64,000 bases of DNA, from positions 1 to 64,000 of the forward strand of contig NZ_PYYB01000006.1 of assembly GCF_003044185.1 (NCBI RefSeq), in the 5' to 3' direction. Shown in pieces: positions 57,114 to 64,000 of the stretch. The notes below the pieces were generated by a model. It worked only from the letters and a program-made list of their open reading frames with translations. It had not been told where the DNA came from and ran no database searches. The stretch is from Paraconexibacter algicola (GTDB lineage: Bacteria > Actinomycetota > Thermoleophilia > Solirubrobacterales > Solirubrobacteraceae). Position numbers and translations under genes: made by a program. Numbering within the stretch: position 1 is the first letter of the stretch; each line of letters starts with the position of its first letter.

Positions 57114-58877
57114 CTAGAGGACGGCGGCCACCGCGTCCCAGACCTGCCGGTGCAGCTCGACGTTGCGCGCGCGGTCGGTGCGCAGGTGCAGCAGCGCGGT
57201 GCCGTGGAACTCCAGCGACGCCTCGAGCGCGAGCTTCAGCGCGGCGAGGTCCGGGACGGGCTGGTACGCGAGCCCGTAGAGGTCGGCGACCTTCTCGGGG
57301 TCGAGCCCGGTGGGGGTGAGGACGTGCGCCTCGTAGGCGTCCTGCTCGCCGCTGACCGGGAGGAAGTCGAAGATCCCGCCGCCCCCGTTGTCGAGCAGCA
57401 CGATCGTCAGCGGGATCCCGGTGCGCCGCGCGGTCAGCAGCGAGCCGATGTCGTGCGCGAGCGTCACGTCCCCGACGAGCAGGACGGTCGGCCCGGCGCT
57501 CATCGCGCTGACGCCGTAGGCGGTGGCGATCGTCCCGTCGATCCCGTTGGCGCCGCGGTTGGCCAGCACCCGCGCCGGGCTGTCCCGCACGGGGGCGAAC
57601 CACTCGACGTCGCGGATCGGCATCGAGGCGGCGACCACCAGGGTCGCCTCGGGCGGCAGCGACGCCGTGAGCTCCGCGGCGATGCGCGGCTCGGTCAGCT
57701 CCTCCCCGAGCGTCTGCGCGATCGCGCTCGCGGCGCGCGCGTCCGCATCGCGCCACGCGGCGCGCCACGTCCCGTCGACGGGCTCGTCCCGGCCCGCGGT
57801 GACCGCGGCGGCGAGCGCGGCGAGCGTCTGGGCCGCCGGGTAGGGGAGGACGAGGTCCGCGACCTGGTCGGGGTCCTGCCAGCGCAGCCGCTCGTCGGCG
57901 GCGACCTGCACGGCCTCGAGGCCCGCCAGCCAGGCGCGCAGCGGCTTGGAGGTCGGCAGGTCGCCGACGCGCAGGACGACGGCGGGCCGGTGCTCCCGGG
58001 CGAACGGCTCGTGCCGCAGGAGCGCCTCGTAGTGGGCGATCGCCCCGGGGCCGGTGCGCGCGCCGGAGAGCGGGTCGGCCAGCACCGGCCAGCCGGTCGC
58101 CTCCGACAGCGCGGTGACCGCGGCCGCGAGCGGGGAGGGGGAGCGCCAGCCACCCGCCGGGACCGCCTCGTCGCGGCCGGCGACGATCAGGCCGCGGGCG
58201 GCGGCGCGCGCGAGGCCCGCGACGGGGGCGACGGCGCCCGAGGGGTCCGTCGGCGCGGTCGCCACGGACACCCAGGCGCGCCCGTCGGCGCGGCCGCCAC
58301 CGCCCGGCTCCTGCTCGGGGAGCGGGCCGTCCAGCACGAGCGGCTCGCGCAGCGGCCAGTTCAGGTGCACCGGGCCGGCCGGGCCGCCCGCGCCGACGCT
58401 GACGGCGATCGCCCGGCCGGCGAGCGCGCGGATCCAGCGCAGCCGCTCGGGCGTCGCGTCGTGGACGCCGACCTCCTGGAACCAGCGCGCGGCGCTCCCG
58501 TAGAGCTTCAGCTGGTCGATCGTCTGGCCCGCGCCCGTGGCGCGCAGCTCCGGTGGGCGGTCGGCGGTGAGGACGATCAGCGGCACGCCCGACTCGTGCG
58601 CCTCGATCACCGCGGGCAGGTAGTTCGCGGCCGCCGTGCCCGACGTGCACGCGAGGACCGCGGGGTGGCCGCTGGCCTTCGCCATCCCGAGCGCGAGGAA
58701 CCCGGCGGAGCGCTCGTCGATGCTCGAGACGCAAGGCAGGCGCCCGTCGCGGACGAGCGACAGCACCAGCGGGGTGGAGCGGGAGCCCGGGGAGGTGACC
58801 GCGGCGCAGGCCCCGCCGCGGACGAGCTCGTCCACGAAGGCGCGGAGCAGGAGGTACATGTCTACGGTGGCGGTCAT
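57114..58877 (-). CDS. menD: SEPHCHC synthase
   Basis: 587 residues from ATG 58877. TPP enzyme joining isochorismate and 2-oxoglutarate. ACAAVTSPGSRSTPLVLSLV and SSIDERSAGFLALGMAKASGHP hold the catalytic Glu region; SGTAAANYLPAVIEA follows, and GDVTLAHDIGSLL ... DNGGGGIFDFLP is the TPP/Mg site. AGGAG lies 10 nt before this ATG, inside the menH coding region on the other strand. The start codon shares two base pairs with the menH start (CATG). An internal ATG (58859) is possible but lacks these signals. Confidence 0.94.
   Translation of the reverse strand: MTATVDMYLLLRAFVDELVRGGACAAVTSPGSRSTPLVLSLVRDGRLPCVSSIDERSAGFLALGMAKASGHPAVLACTSGTAAANYLPAVIEAHESGVPLIVLTADRPPELRATGAGQTIDQLKLYGSAARWFQEVGVHDATPERLRWIRALAGRAIAVSVGAGGPAGPVHLNWPLREPLVLDGPLPEQEPGGGGRADGRAWVSVATAPTDPSGAVAPVAGLARAAARGLIVAGRDEAVPAGGWRSPSPLAAAVTALSEATGWPVLADPLSGARTGPGAIAHYEALLRHEPFAREHRPAVVLRVGDLPTSKPLRAWLAGLEAVQVAADERLRWQDPDQVADLVLPYPAAQTLAALAAAVTAGRDEPVDGTWRAAWRDADARAASAIAQTLGEELTEPRIAAELTASLPPEATLVVAASMPIRDVEWFAPVRDSPARVLANRGANGIDGTIATAYGVSAMSAGPTVLLVGDVTLAHDIGSLLTARRTGIPLTIVLLDNGGGGIFDFLPVSGEQDAYEAHVLTPTGLDPEKVADLYGLAYQPVPDLAALKLALEASLEFHGTALLHLRTDRARNVELHRQVWDAVAAVL
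58863..58868 (+). promoter_or_regulatory. -10 element TACGGT of menH, inside menD
   Basis: Seven nt before the menH ATG. The hexamer lies within the first codons of menD on the opposite strand. Confidence 0.5.
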
Positions 58878-59595
58878 GACGATGGTGCTCCTGCACGGGT
58901 TCGCCGGCTCCCGGGCGTCGTGGGACGCCGTGCGCGCGGCCGCGGGCGGCGAAGCCTATCCGGCGCTCCCGCTCGACCTGCGCGGGCACGGGGACCGGGC
59001 GCACGTCCGTCCGGTCGACGTCGAGGCGTGCGTCGCCGACGTGCTCGGCGCGCTGCCCGACCGACCGGTCGGTCTGTCCGGCTACTCGCTCGGAGGCCGC
59101 GTCGCGCTGCACGCCGCGGTGGCCGCACCGCAGCGGTTCTCGCGGCTGGTGCTCGTCGCGACGACCGCCGGGATCGCCGACGAGCAGGAGCGTGCGGCGC
59201 GGCGCGCCGCCGACGACCGGCTGGCCGACGCGCTCCTCGCGGGGGGCCTCGACGCGTTCGCGGCGCGCTGGTCGGCGCAGCCGCTGTTCGCCGACGATCC
59301 GCCCGCGGTGCGCGCCGCGCAGGAGGCCGAGGTCCGCGCCGGTGACCCGCAGGCCCTGGCGGCGGTGCTGCGCGGCCTCTCGCCCGGTCGCGTGCCCGCG
59401 CTCTGGGACCGTCTCGGTGCCCTGGACCTGCCGGTCGACGTCGTCGTCGGTGGCCGCGACGCGAAGTACCGCGCGCTGGGCGAGCGGCTCGCTGCGGCGC
59501 TCCCGCAGGCCCGGCTGCACGTGCTCGACGGGGCCGGGCACGGCCTGCTGCGCGAGGCGCCCGCAGCGGTCGCCGCCGTCCTGCGCGGCGGCTGA
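58876..59595 (+). CDS. menH: SHCHC synthase-like alpha/beta hydrolase
   Basis: 239 residues from ATG 58876. VLLHGFAGSRASWDAV opens the fold, the nucleophile Ser is in GLSGYSLGGRVALHAAVAAP, the acid in VVVGGRDAKYRALGERLA, and the His in DGAGHGLLREAP. MenH eliminates pyruvate from the MenD product; DLRGHG and its position back to back with menD support this. Its ATG overlaps the menD ATG on the other strand and it has no SD, so a leaderless transcript from the TACGGT within menD is likely. Confidence 0.87.
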   Translation: MTMVLLHGFAGSRASWDAVRAAAGGEAYPALPLDLRGHGDRAHVRPVDVEACVADVLGALPDRPVGLSGYSLGGRVALHAAVAAPQRFSRLVLVATTAGIADEQERAARRAADDRLADALLAGGLDAFAARWSAQPLFADDPPAVRAAQEAEVRAGDPQALAAVLRGLSPGRVPALWDRLGALDLPVDVVVGGRDAKYRALGERLAAALPQARLHVLDGAGHGLLREAPAAVAAVLRGG

Positions 59596-59604
59596 GCGGC
59601 GCGC

Positions 59605-60639
59605 TCAGCCGAGCGGCCCGTCGACGCCCAGCCCGGGCCCCGGGGGCACGGCGATGCGCCCGTCGACCGGCAGGAGCGCGGCCGGCATCGGCAGGTCGAA
59701 CGCGTCGAGCGTCGCGAGGCCGCACGGCGTCTCGACGCCCAGTGCGGCCGCCACGTGGACCGCGGCCGCGATCCCGAGCGGCCCGTCGTAGGTGGACGCC
59801 AGGTACGGCTCGCCGCCGACCGCGCGGATCAGGGCCGCCTGCACGGTCAGCGCGCCGATCCCGCCCCCGCGCGAGACCTTCAGGCAGATCGCGTCCGCGG
59901 CGCCGGCCCCGACCGCTCCGGGCAGCGCGGCGGTCTCGTCCATCGCGATCCGCACCGGGACGCGCTCGCGCACCTCCCGCAGCTGCGGCACGCCGTGGAC
60001 CGGCTCCTCGACGAGCTCGAGGCCGACGGTGGCGAGCTCCTCGATCCGCGCGACCGCCTCGTCGACCGACCAGGCGCCGTTGGCGTCCAGGCGCAGCGCG
60101 AGCCGGTCGCCGATGGCGGCCCGGATCGCCTGCAGCCGCGCGAGGTCGTCGCCGACCCCGACCTTCACCTTCACGGTGTCGAAGCCCGCCTCGACCGCGG
60201 CCGCGGCCGCACGGGCCGCGGCGTCCGGGTCGTCGGCGCCGATCGTGGCGTTGACGGGCACGGAGGCGGCGGCGCGGTCGGTCAGGAGCGCGGCGACCGG
60301 CCGGCCCTCGCGGCGCCCGGCGCGATCCCACAGCGCCATGTCGACCGCGGCGAGCGCCTGCGGGAGGTCGACCGCGTCCCGGCACGCGTCGACGAGCCCG
60401 GCGCCGCTGCGACCGCGGGAGCGGCGCAGGATCTCCGCGTACTGCTCCAGCGCGGCGGCGACCGCCGGGAACGGCACGCCGTCGTAGGGCTCCAGCGGGG
60501 CGGCCTCGCCGCGCCCGACGACCCCGTCGCTGCCGACGATCGTCAGCACGAGGATCGAGCGCGTGCGCAGCGTTCCCCAGGCGGTGCGCAGCGGGGTGCG
60601 CAGCGGCAGTTCGACGGTGTCGACCGAGACGTCCAGCAC
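59605..60639 (-). CDS. menC: o-Succinylbenzoate synthase (enolase superfamily)
   Basis: 344 residues. Enolase-superfamily barrel: substrate cap TPLRTAWGTLRTRSILVLTIVG, catalytic KxK in DTVKVKVGVGDD, metal ligands in LRLDANGAWS, LELVEEPVHG and IAMDETAAL, and LKVSRGGGIGALTVQ with the second Lys. The family also contains dipeptide epimerases and cycloisomerases that look alike; the men neighbours favour MenC. It follows menA by 29 nt on the minus strand, in the order menB-menA-menC. Confidence 0.85.
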   Translation of the reverse strand: MLDVSVDTVELPLRTPLRTAWGTLRTRSILVLTIVGSDGVVGRGEAAPLEPYDGVPFPAVAAALEQYAEILRRSRGRSGAGLVDACRDAVDLPQALAAVDMALWDRAGRREGRPVAALLTDRAAASVPVNATIGADDPDAAARAAAAAVEAGFDTVKVKVGVGDDLARLQAIRAAIGDRLALRLDANGAWSVDEAVARIEELATVGLELVEEPVHGVPQLREVRERVPVRIAMDETAALPGAVGAGAADAICLKVSRGGGIGALTVQAALIRAVGGEPYLASTYDGPLGIAAAVHVAAALGVETPCGLATLDAFDLPMPAALLPVDGRIAVPPGPGLGVDGPLG

Positions 60640-60668
60640 GGTGCGACGAACCTACCCGAGCGGCCCGC

Positions 60669-61565
60669 TCAGCTGAGCAGGATCCCGGCCGAGAGCAGCA
60701 CGCAGAACACGAGCTGGACCTGGCCGGTCTGCGCGAGCGCCCCGTTGAGCGTCGGCCCGTCGGTGTGCGTGCGGACCGTCCGCACGAGCGGCACGGCCAG
60801 CGGCAGCGCGAGCAGCACGAGCAGCGTCGCGGGGCCCAGCGAGCCGCCGATCCACGGGATGAGCGCCGCCGGGAACGACAGGTAGACCATGGCGGCGAAC
60901 AGGTCCCGGGAGCGTTCGCGGCCCAGCCGCACGGCGGAGGTCCGCTTCCCGACGCGCTTGTCGGTGTCCATGTCGCGCACGTTGTTGACGACGAGGATCG
61001 CGCTGGCGAGCAGGCCGACCGGCACCGCGAGAACGAGCGACTCCCAGGGCCACTCCTCGATCTGCGCGAACGTCGACCCGGCGACCGCGGCGACGCCGAA
61101 GAACAGGAACACGAAGACCTCGCCGAGACCCTCGTACCCGTATGGCCGCGGGCCGCCCGTGTACAGGACCCCGGCGGCGATCGACAGCACGCCGACGACG
61201 AGCAGCTCCCAGCCGGCGACCGCCACGAGGTAGACGCCGCACAGGACGGCCAGGCCGAACGTCACGTAGGTCGCCACGAGCACGCGCTGGGGCGGCACCA
61301 GGCCACCCGCGGTGACCCGCACGGGACCGAGGCGGTCCTCGGTGTCCGCGCCGCGCCGCGCGTCGGAGTAGTCGTTGGAGAGGTTCGTGCCGACCTGGAT
61401 GAAGATCGCGCCCAGCAGCGCGGCGACGAACGTCCCGATCCGCAGGTCGTCGGTCGCCTGGACGGCGACGGCGGTGCCGACGAGCACGGGTGCGACGGCG
61501 GCGGGGAGCGTGCGCAGCCGGGCCGCCATGACCCAGATGCGCACCGGGCTCATCGAGGTGCTCAT
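60669..61565 (-). CDS. menA: 1,4-Dihydroxy-2-naphthoate polyprenyltransferase
   Basis: 298 residues from ATG 61565, overlapping the menB stop (ATGA). A UbiA-type integral membrane prenyltransferase with about eight helices. The first Asp-rich motif is in [23 protein letters not shown], and the second in [40 protein letters not shown] at the N-terminus is typical of MenA. It attaches the isoprenoid tail to DHNA at the membrane. Confidence 0.94.
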   Translation of the reverse strand: MSTSMSPVRIWVMAARLRTLPAAVAPVLVGTAVAVQATDDLRIGTFVAALLGAIFIQVGTNLSNDYSDARRGADTEDRLGPVRVTAGGLVPPQRVLVATYVTFGLAVLCGVYLVAVAGWELLVVGVLSIAAGVLYTGGPRPYGYEGLGEVFVFLFFGVAAVAGSTFAQIEEWPWESLVLAVPVGLLASAILVVNNVRDMDTDKRVGKRTSAVRLGRERSRDLFAAMVYLSFPAALIPWIGGSLGPATLLVLLALPLAVPLVRTVRTHTDGPTLNGALAQTGQVQLVFCVLLSAGILLS

Positions 61566-62395
61566 GCGCGGCGCGGGAACTTCGAGAAGTCCGGGGTGCG
61601 CTTCTCCTTGTAGGCGTCGCGGCCCTCCTGCGCCTCGGGCGCCCCGTAGAACAGGAGGTTCGCGTCGTGCGCGAGCTGCTGGATGCCGGCGTAGCCGTCT
61701 TCGTGCGCGTGGAAGCTCGACTTCACCAGCCGCAGCGCGAAGGGGGAGAGCGCGAGCATCTCCCGGCACCAGGCGACGGTCTCCTCCTCGAGGCGCTCGA
61801 GCGGCACGACCGTGTTGACGAGCCCCATGTCGAGGGCCTGCTGGGCGTCGTACTGGCGGCAGAGCATCCAGAACTCCTTCGCCTTCTTCGGTCCGACGAG
61901 GTCGCGCAGCAGCGAGGCGCCGAAGCCGCCGTCCCAGGAGCCGACGCGCGGGCCGGTCTGCCCGAAGCGGGCGTTGTCGGCGGCGATCGTCAGGTCGCAG
62001 CAGAGGTGCAGCACGTGGCCGCCGCCGATCGCGTAGCCCGCGACCATCGCGATGACCGGCTTGGGCAGGCGGCGCATCTGGACCTGCAGGTCGGTGACGT
62101 GGAAGCGCCCGACCGACGCGCCCTCCTCGATGTAGCCGGTGTCGCCGCGGACGTTCTGGTCGCCGCCGGAGCAGAAGGCGTGCGGGCCCTCGCCGCAGAG
62201 GATGATGACCCCGACCTCCTGGTCCTCGCGGGCGCGCTCGAGCGCGTCGCCCACGTCGATCAGGGTCTTGGGGCGGAACGCATTGCGGACCTCGGGCCGG
62301 TCGATGGTGATCTTCGCGATCCCCGCACCGTCCTTCTCGTAGCGGATGTCCGTGTACTGCGCGTCCGGTGCGGCCTCGGTCCAGGTGACTGACAT
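61562..62395 (-). CDS. menB: 1,4-Dihydroxy-2-naphthoyl-CoA synthase
   Basis: 277 residues. Crotonase-fold Dieckmann cyclase: [34 protein letters not shown] (oxyanion hole and the SGGDQ typical of MenB), [46 protein letters not shown], and a C-terminal [18 protein letters not shown]. The ATG lies 7 nt after a minus-strand TAGCCT that mirrors the menE -10. It is first in the leftward menB-menA-menC transcript. Confidence 0.96.
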   Translation of the reverse strand: MSVTWTEAAPDAQYTDIRYEKDGAGIAKITIDRPEVRNAFRPKTLIDVGDALERAREDQEVGVIILCGEGPHAFCSGGDQNVRGDTGYIEEGASVGRFHVTDLQVQMRRLPKPVIAMVAGYAIGGGHVLHLCCDLTIAADNARFGQTGPRVGSWDGGFGASLLRDLVGPKKAKEFWMLCRQYDAQQALDMGLVNTVVPLERLEEETVAWCREMLALSPFALRLVKSSFHAHEDGYAGIQQLAHDANLLFYGAPEAQEGRDAYKEKRTPDFSKFPRRA

Positions 62396-62401
62396 GCCCT
62401 G

Positions 62402-62413
62402 GAGGCTAGCCTC
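62402..62413. promoter_or_regulatory. Palindromic bidirectional -10, GAGGCTAGCCTC
   Basis: TAGCCT occurs on both strands, sharing the central TA. On each strand exactly 7 nt separate the hexamer from the start codon (menB ATG 62395 leftward, menE ATG 62420 rightward). The whole divergent gap is 24 bp and leaves no room for separate promoters or an SD. Confidence 0.7.
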
Positions 62414-62419
62414 TGGGAC

Positions 62420-63724
62420 ATGCAGATCGGCTGCTGGGTCCGGCGCTCGGCGCGCGCGCGTCCGCACGTGGAGGCGCTCCAGGGCGTGCCGTACGCGGAG
62501 CTCGACCGGCTCGCGGGGGCGGCGGCCGGTGCGCTGGCCGGACGCGGCGTGCGGCCCGGCGACCGCGTCGGCCTGCTGCTCCCGCCGGGGCCGGCGTTCG
62601 CGGCCGCGTTCTGGGGCGTGCTGCGACTGGGCGCGACCGCGGTCCCGGTGTCGCCGAAGCTCGCCGCCCCGGAGGTCGCGCACCAGACCGGATCGTGCGT
62701 CCTGGTCGTCGACGAGCCGCTGCCGACCCGCGTGCTGACCGCCCCCGACCCGCTCGCCCGCGACGAGCACGACGCCGCGGTGCTGCTGCACACCTCCGGC
62801 ACGACGAGCACGCCCAAGCCGGTCGTCCTGACGTTGCGCAACCTGCTGTGGGCCGCCCAGGGCAGCGCCGCCGCGATCGGGCACCCCGCGGACGAGCGCT
62901 GGCTCTCGGCGCTCCCGTTCAACCACGTCGGTGGCCTGTCGATCCTCGTGCGGTCGGCGATCGCCGGGACGACCGCGGAGGTGCACGACGGCTTCGACGC
63001 GGAGCGGATCGCCGCCCGCCTGGCGGCGGCGGACGGCCCGACGGTCATCAGCGTCGTCGCCACGACGCTCTCGCGCCTGCTCGACGCCGGGCTGCGCGAG
63101 CCCCCGCGGCTGCGCGCCGCGGTCGCCGGCGGCGGCCCGATCCCGCCGGTCCTCGTCGAGCGCGCCCGGGCGGCCGGGGTCCCGGTCGCCCAGACCTACG
63201 GGATGACCGAGAGCACCGCGATGGCGACGATCCAGCGACCGGGCGACCCGCAGCCCGACGCGGGCCCGCCGCTGTTCTGCACGCGCGTGACGGTCGCCGA
63301 CGACGGCGAGATCCTGCTCGCCGGACCGACGGTGTCGCGCAGCGCCGCGGGGGAGGACGGCGTGCTGCGCACCGGCGACCTCGGCCGCCTCGACGGCGAC
63401 GGACGGCTCACGGTCGTGGGCCGCACCGCGGACACGATCATCAGCGGGGGCGAGAACGTCGCGCCCGCGGAGGTGGAGGCCGCGCTCGAACGGCACCCCG
63501 CCGTGCTCGAGGCCGCCGTGCTCGGCCGTCCGGACCCGGAGTGGGGCGAGGCGGTCGTCGCCGTCGTCGTGCCCCGCCCGGGCACCGATCCCAGCGCCGC
63601 GGAGCTGCGCGAGCACTGCGGGTCGCTGCTGGCCGGGCACAAGGTCCCGAAGACCGTCGAGCTGCGTCCGACGCCGCTGCCGCGGACCGCGTCCGGGAAG
63701 CTGCTGCGGCGCGCGCTGGACTGA
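62420..63724 (+). CDS. menE: o-Succinylbenzoate-CoA ligase
   Basis: 434 residues. Adenylate-forming enzyme: P-loop [92 protein letters not shown] and the C-terminal catalytic Lys in [13 protein letters not shown]. It activates o-succinylbenzoate for MenB. It is on the short side for the superfamily, as MenE usually is. Transcribed away from menB-menA-menC from the shared palindromic -10. Confidence 0.94.
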   Translation: MQIGCWVRRSARARPHVEALQGVPYAELDRLAGAAAGALAGRGVRPGDRVGLLLPPGPAFAAAFWGVLRLGATAVPVSPKLAAPEVAHQTGSCVLVVDEPLPTRVLTAPDPLARDEHDAAVLLHTSGTTSTPKPVVLTLRNLLWAAQGSAAAIGHPADERWLSALPFNHVGGLSILVRSAIAGTTAEVHDGFDAERIAARLAAADGPTVISVVATTLSRLLDAGLREPPRLRAAVAGGGPIPPVLVERARAAGVPVAQTYGMTESTAMATIQRPGDPQPDAGPPLFCTRVTVADDGEILLAGPTVSRSAAGEDGVLRTGDLGRLDGDGRLTVVGRTADTIISGGENVAPAEVEAALERHPAVLEAAVLGRPDPEWGEAVVAVVVPRPGTDPSAAELREHCGSLLAGHKVPKTVELRPTPLPRTASGKLLRRALD

Positions 63725-63760
63725 TCTGCGTTTCCCGGCGCGTTCCGCTGCGGGCGCGGT

Positions 63761-63766
63761 TAGCAT
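63761..63766 (+). promoter_or_regulatory. -10 element TAGCAT
   Basis: Eight nt before the ATG at 63775. Confidence 0.55.
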
Positions 63767-63774
63767 CCCCCGCT

Positions 63775-64000
63775 ATGCCAGGACGGGTCAGCAAGCTCCT
63801 CGTCGTCGCCGGCAGCGCCCTCGCGCTGCCCGCCACGGCCTCCGCCGCCACCACCTTCACGGTCGACCAGGCCGCGCCCGCCGGGTGCGCCGGGAACGTC
63901 TGCCGGACGATCGCCGACGCGAACGCCGCCGTCGCCGACGGCGACACGATCTCCCTGAAGGCGAGCAGGACGCCGTACGTCGAGGCGCCGATCGTCGTGA
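63775..64000 (+). CDS. Secreted protein, probable parallel beta-helix type (partial)
   Basis: The first 75 residues are visible; the frame is open at the right edge. A signal peptide (SKLLVVAGSALALPATASAA) is followed by TTFTVDQAAPAGCAGNVCRTIADANAAVADGDTISL, the opening pattern of many right-handed beta-helix or polymorphic-outer-membrane-like surface proteins, where CRTIADAN/AAVADGDTI resembles the CSLREAI ... DTI motif. TAGCAT lies 8 nt before the ATG. The family call is tentative. Confidence 0.7.
   Translation, partial: MPGRVSKLLVVAGSALALPATASAATTFTVDQAAPAGCAGNVCRTIADANAAVADGDTISLKASRTPYVEAPIVV

Overview
This 64 kb window is very GC-rich chromosomal DNA from an actinobacterium. The gene set and order (thrS-infC-rpmI-rplT-rRNA methylase-pheS-pheT running straight into argC-J-B-D-G, a GatCAB operon, an Rpf-like transglycosylase, a menaquinone set and a PHO-box-like repeat before phoX) suggest a deep-branching class such as Thermoleophilia/Solirubrobacterales. 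That placement is inference from gene content, not a database match. No rRNA, CRISPR array or insertion sequence was seen.

Region 1 (1-4.9 kb) looks acquired. It is visibly less GC-rich than the rest: hand-counted lines give about 60-70% GC against about 77% in the arg operon. It holds a MobF/TrwC-type conjugative relaxase cut by the left edge, then two tail-to-tail genes that both carry HEPN-type R-x4-H motifs. One resembles the anti-phage protein ApeA; the other is a winged-helix/HEPN protein. The region ends at a tRNA-Gly(GCC), a typical integration point.

Region 2 (4.9-9 kb) has tRNA-Val, tRNA-Cys followed immediately by a macro-domain gene, a class V aminotransferase, and an Rpf-like peptidoglycan hydrolase under an apparent LexA (SOS) operator. 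Region 3 (9-22.6 kb) is the translation and arginine block. Region 4 (22.6-33.2 kb) holds a giant coiled-coil protein, dnaE, nfo and gltX back to back, and an HDOD-LuxR fusion regulator. Region 5 (33.2-44 kb) covers cysteine synthesis (an Rrf2 regulator, cysK, cysE), CorA, a serine hydrolase, a putative queuosine-salvage enzyme, pcrA/uvrD, an SDR and folD. Region 6 (44.7-54 kb) holds membrane proteins, one interrupted by an in-frame amber codon, then gatCAB, an APH-like kinase, several small proteins and ilvBN. Region 7 (54-64 kb) holds a Tat-exported PhoX phosphatase with a PHO-box-like repeat, then menF, menD/menH (divergent, with overlapping start codons), menC-menA-menB and menE, and finally the start of a secreted protein.

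A recurrent signal is the promoter layout. About twenty genes on both strands have a TANNNT hexamer (most often TACCCT) ending only 6-10 nt before the start codon and no Shine-Dalgarno sequence. This points to widespread leaderless transcription. Two divergent gene pairs (menB/menE and the hydrolase/cysE pair) appear to share one symmetric -10 element, and short leaderless leader ORFs seem to precede infC and the winged-helix/HEPN gene.
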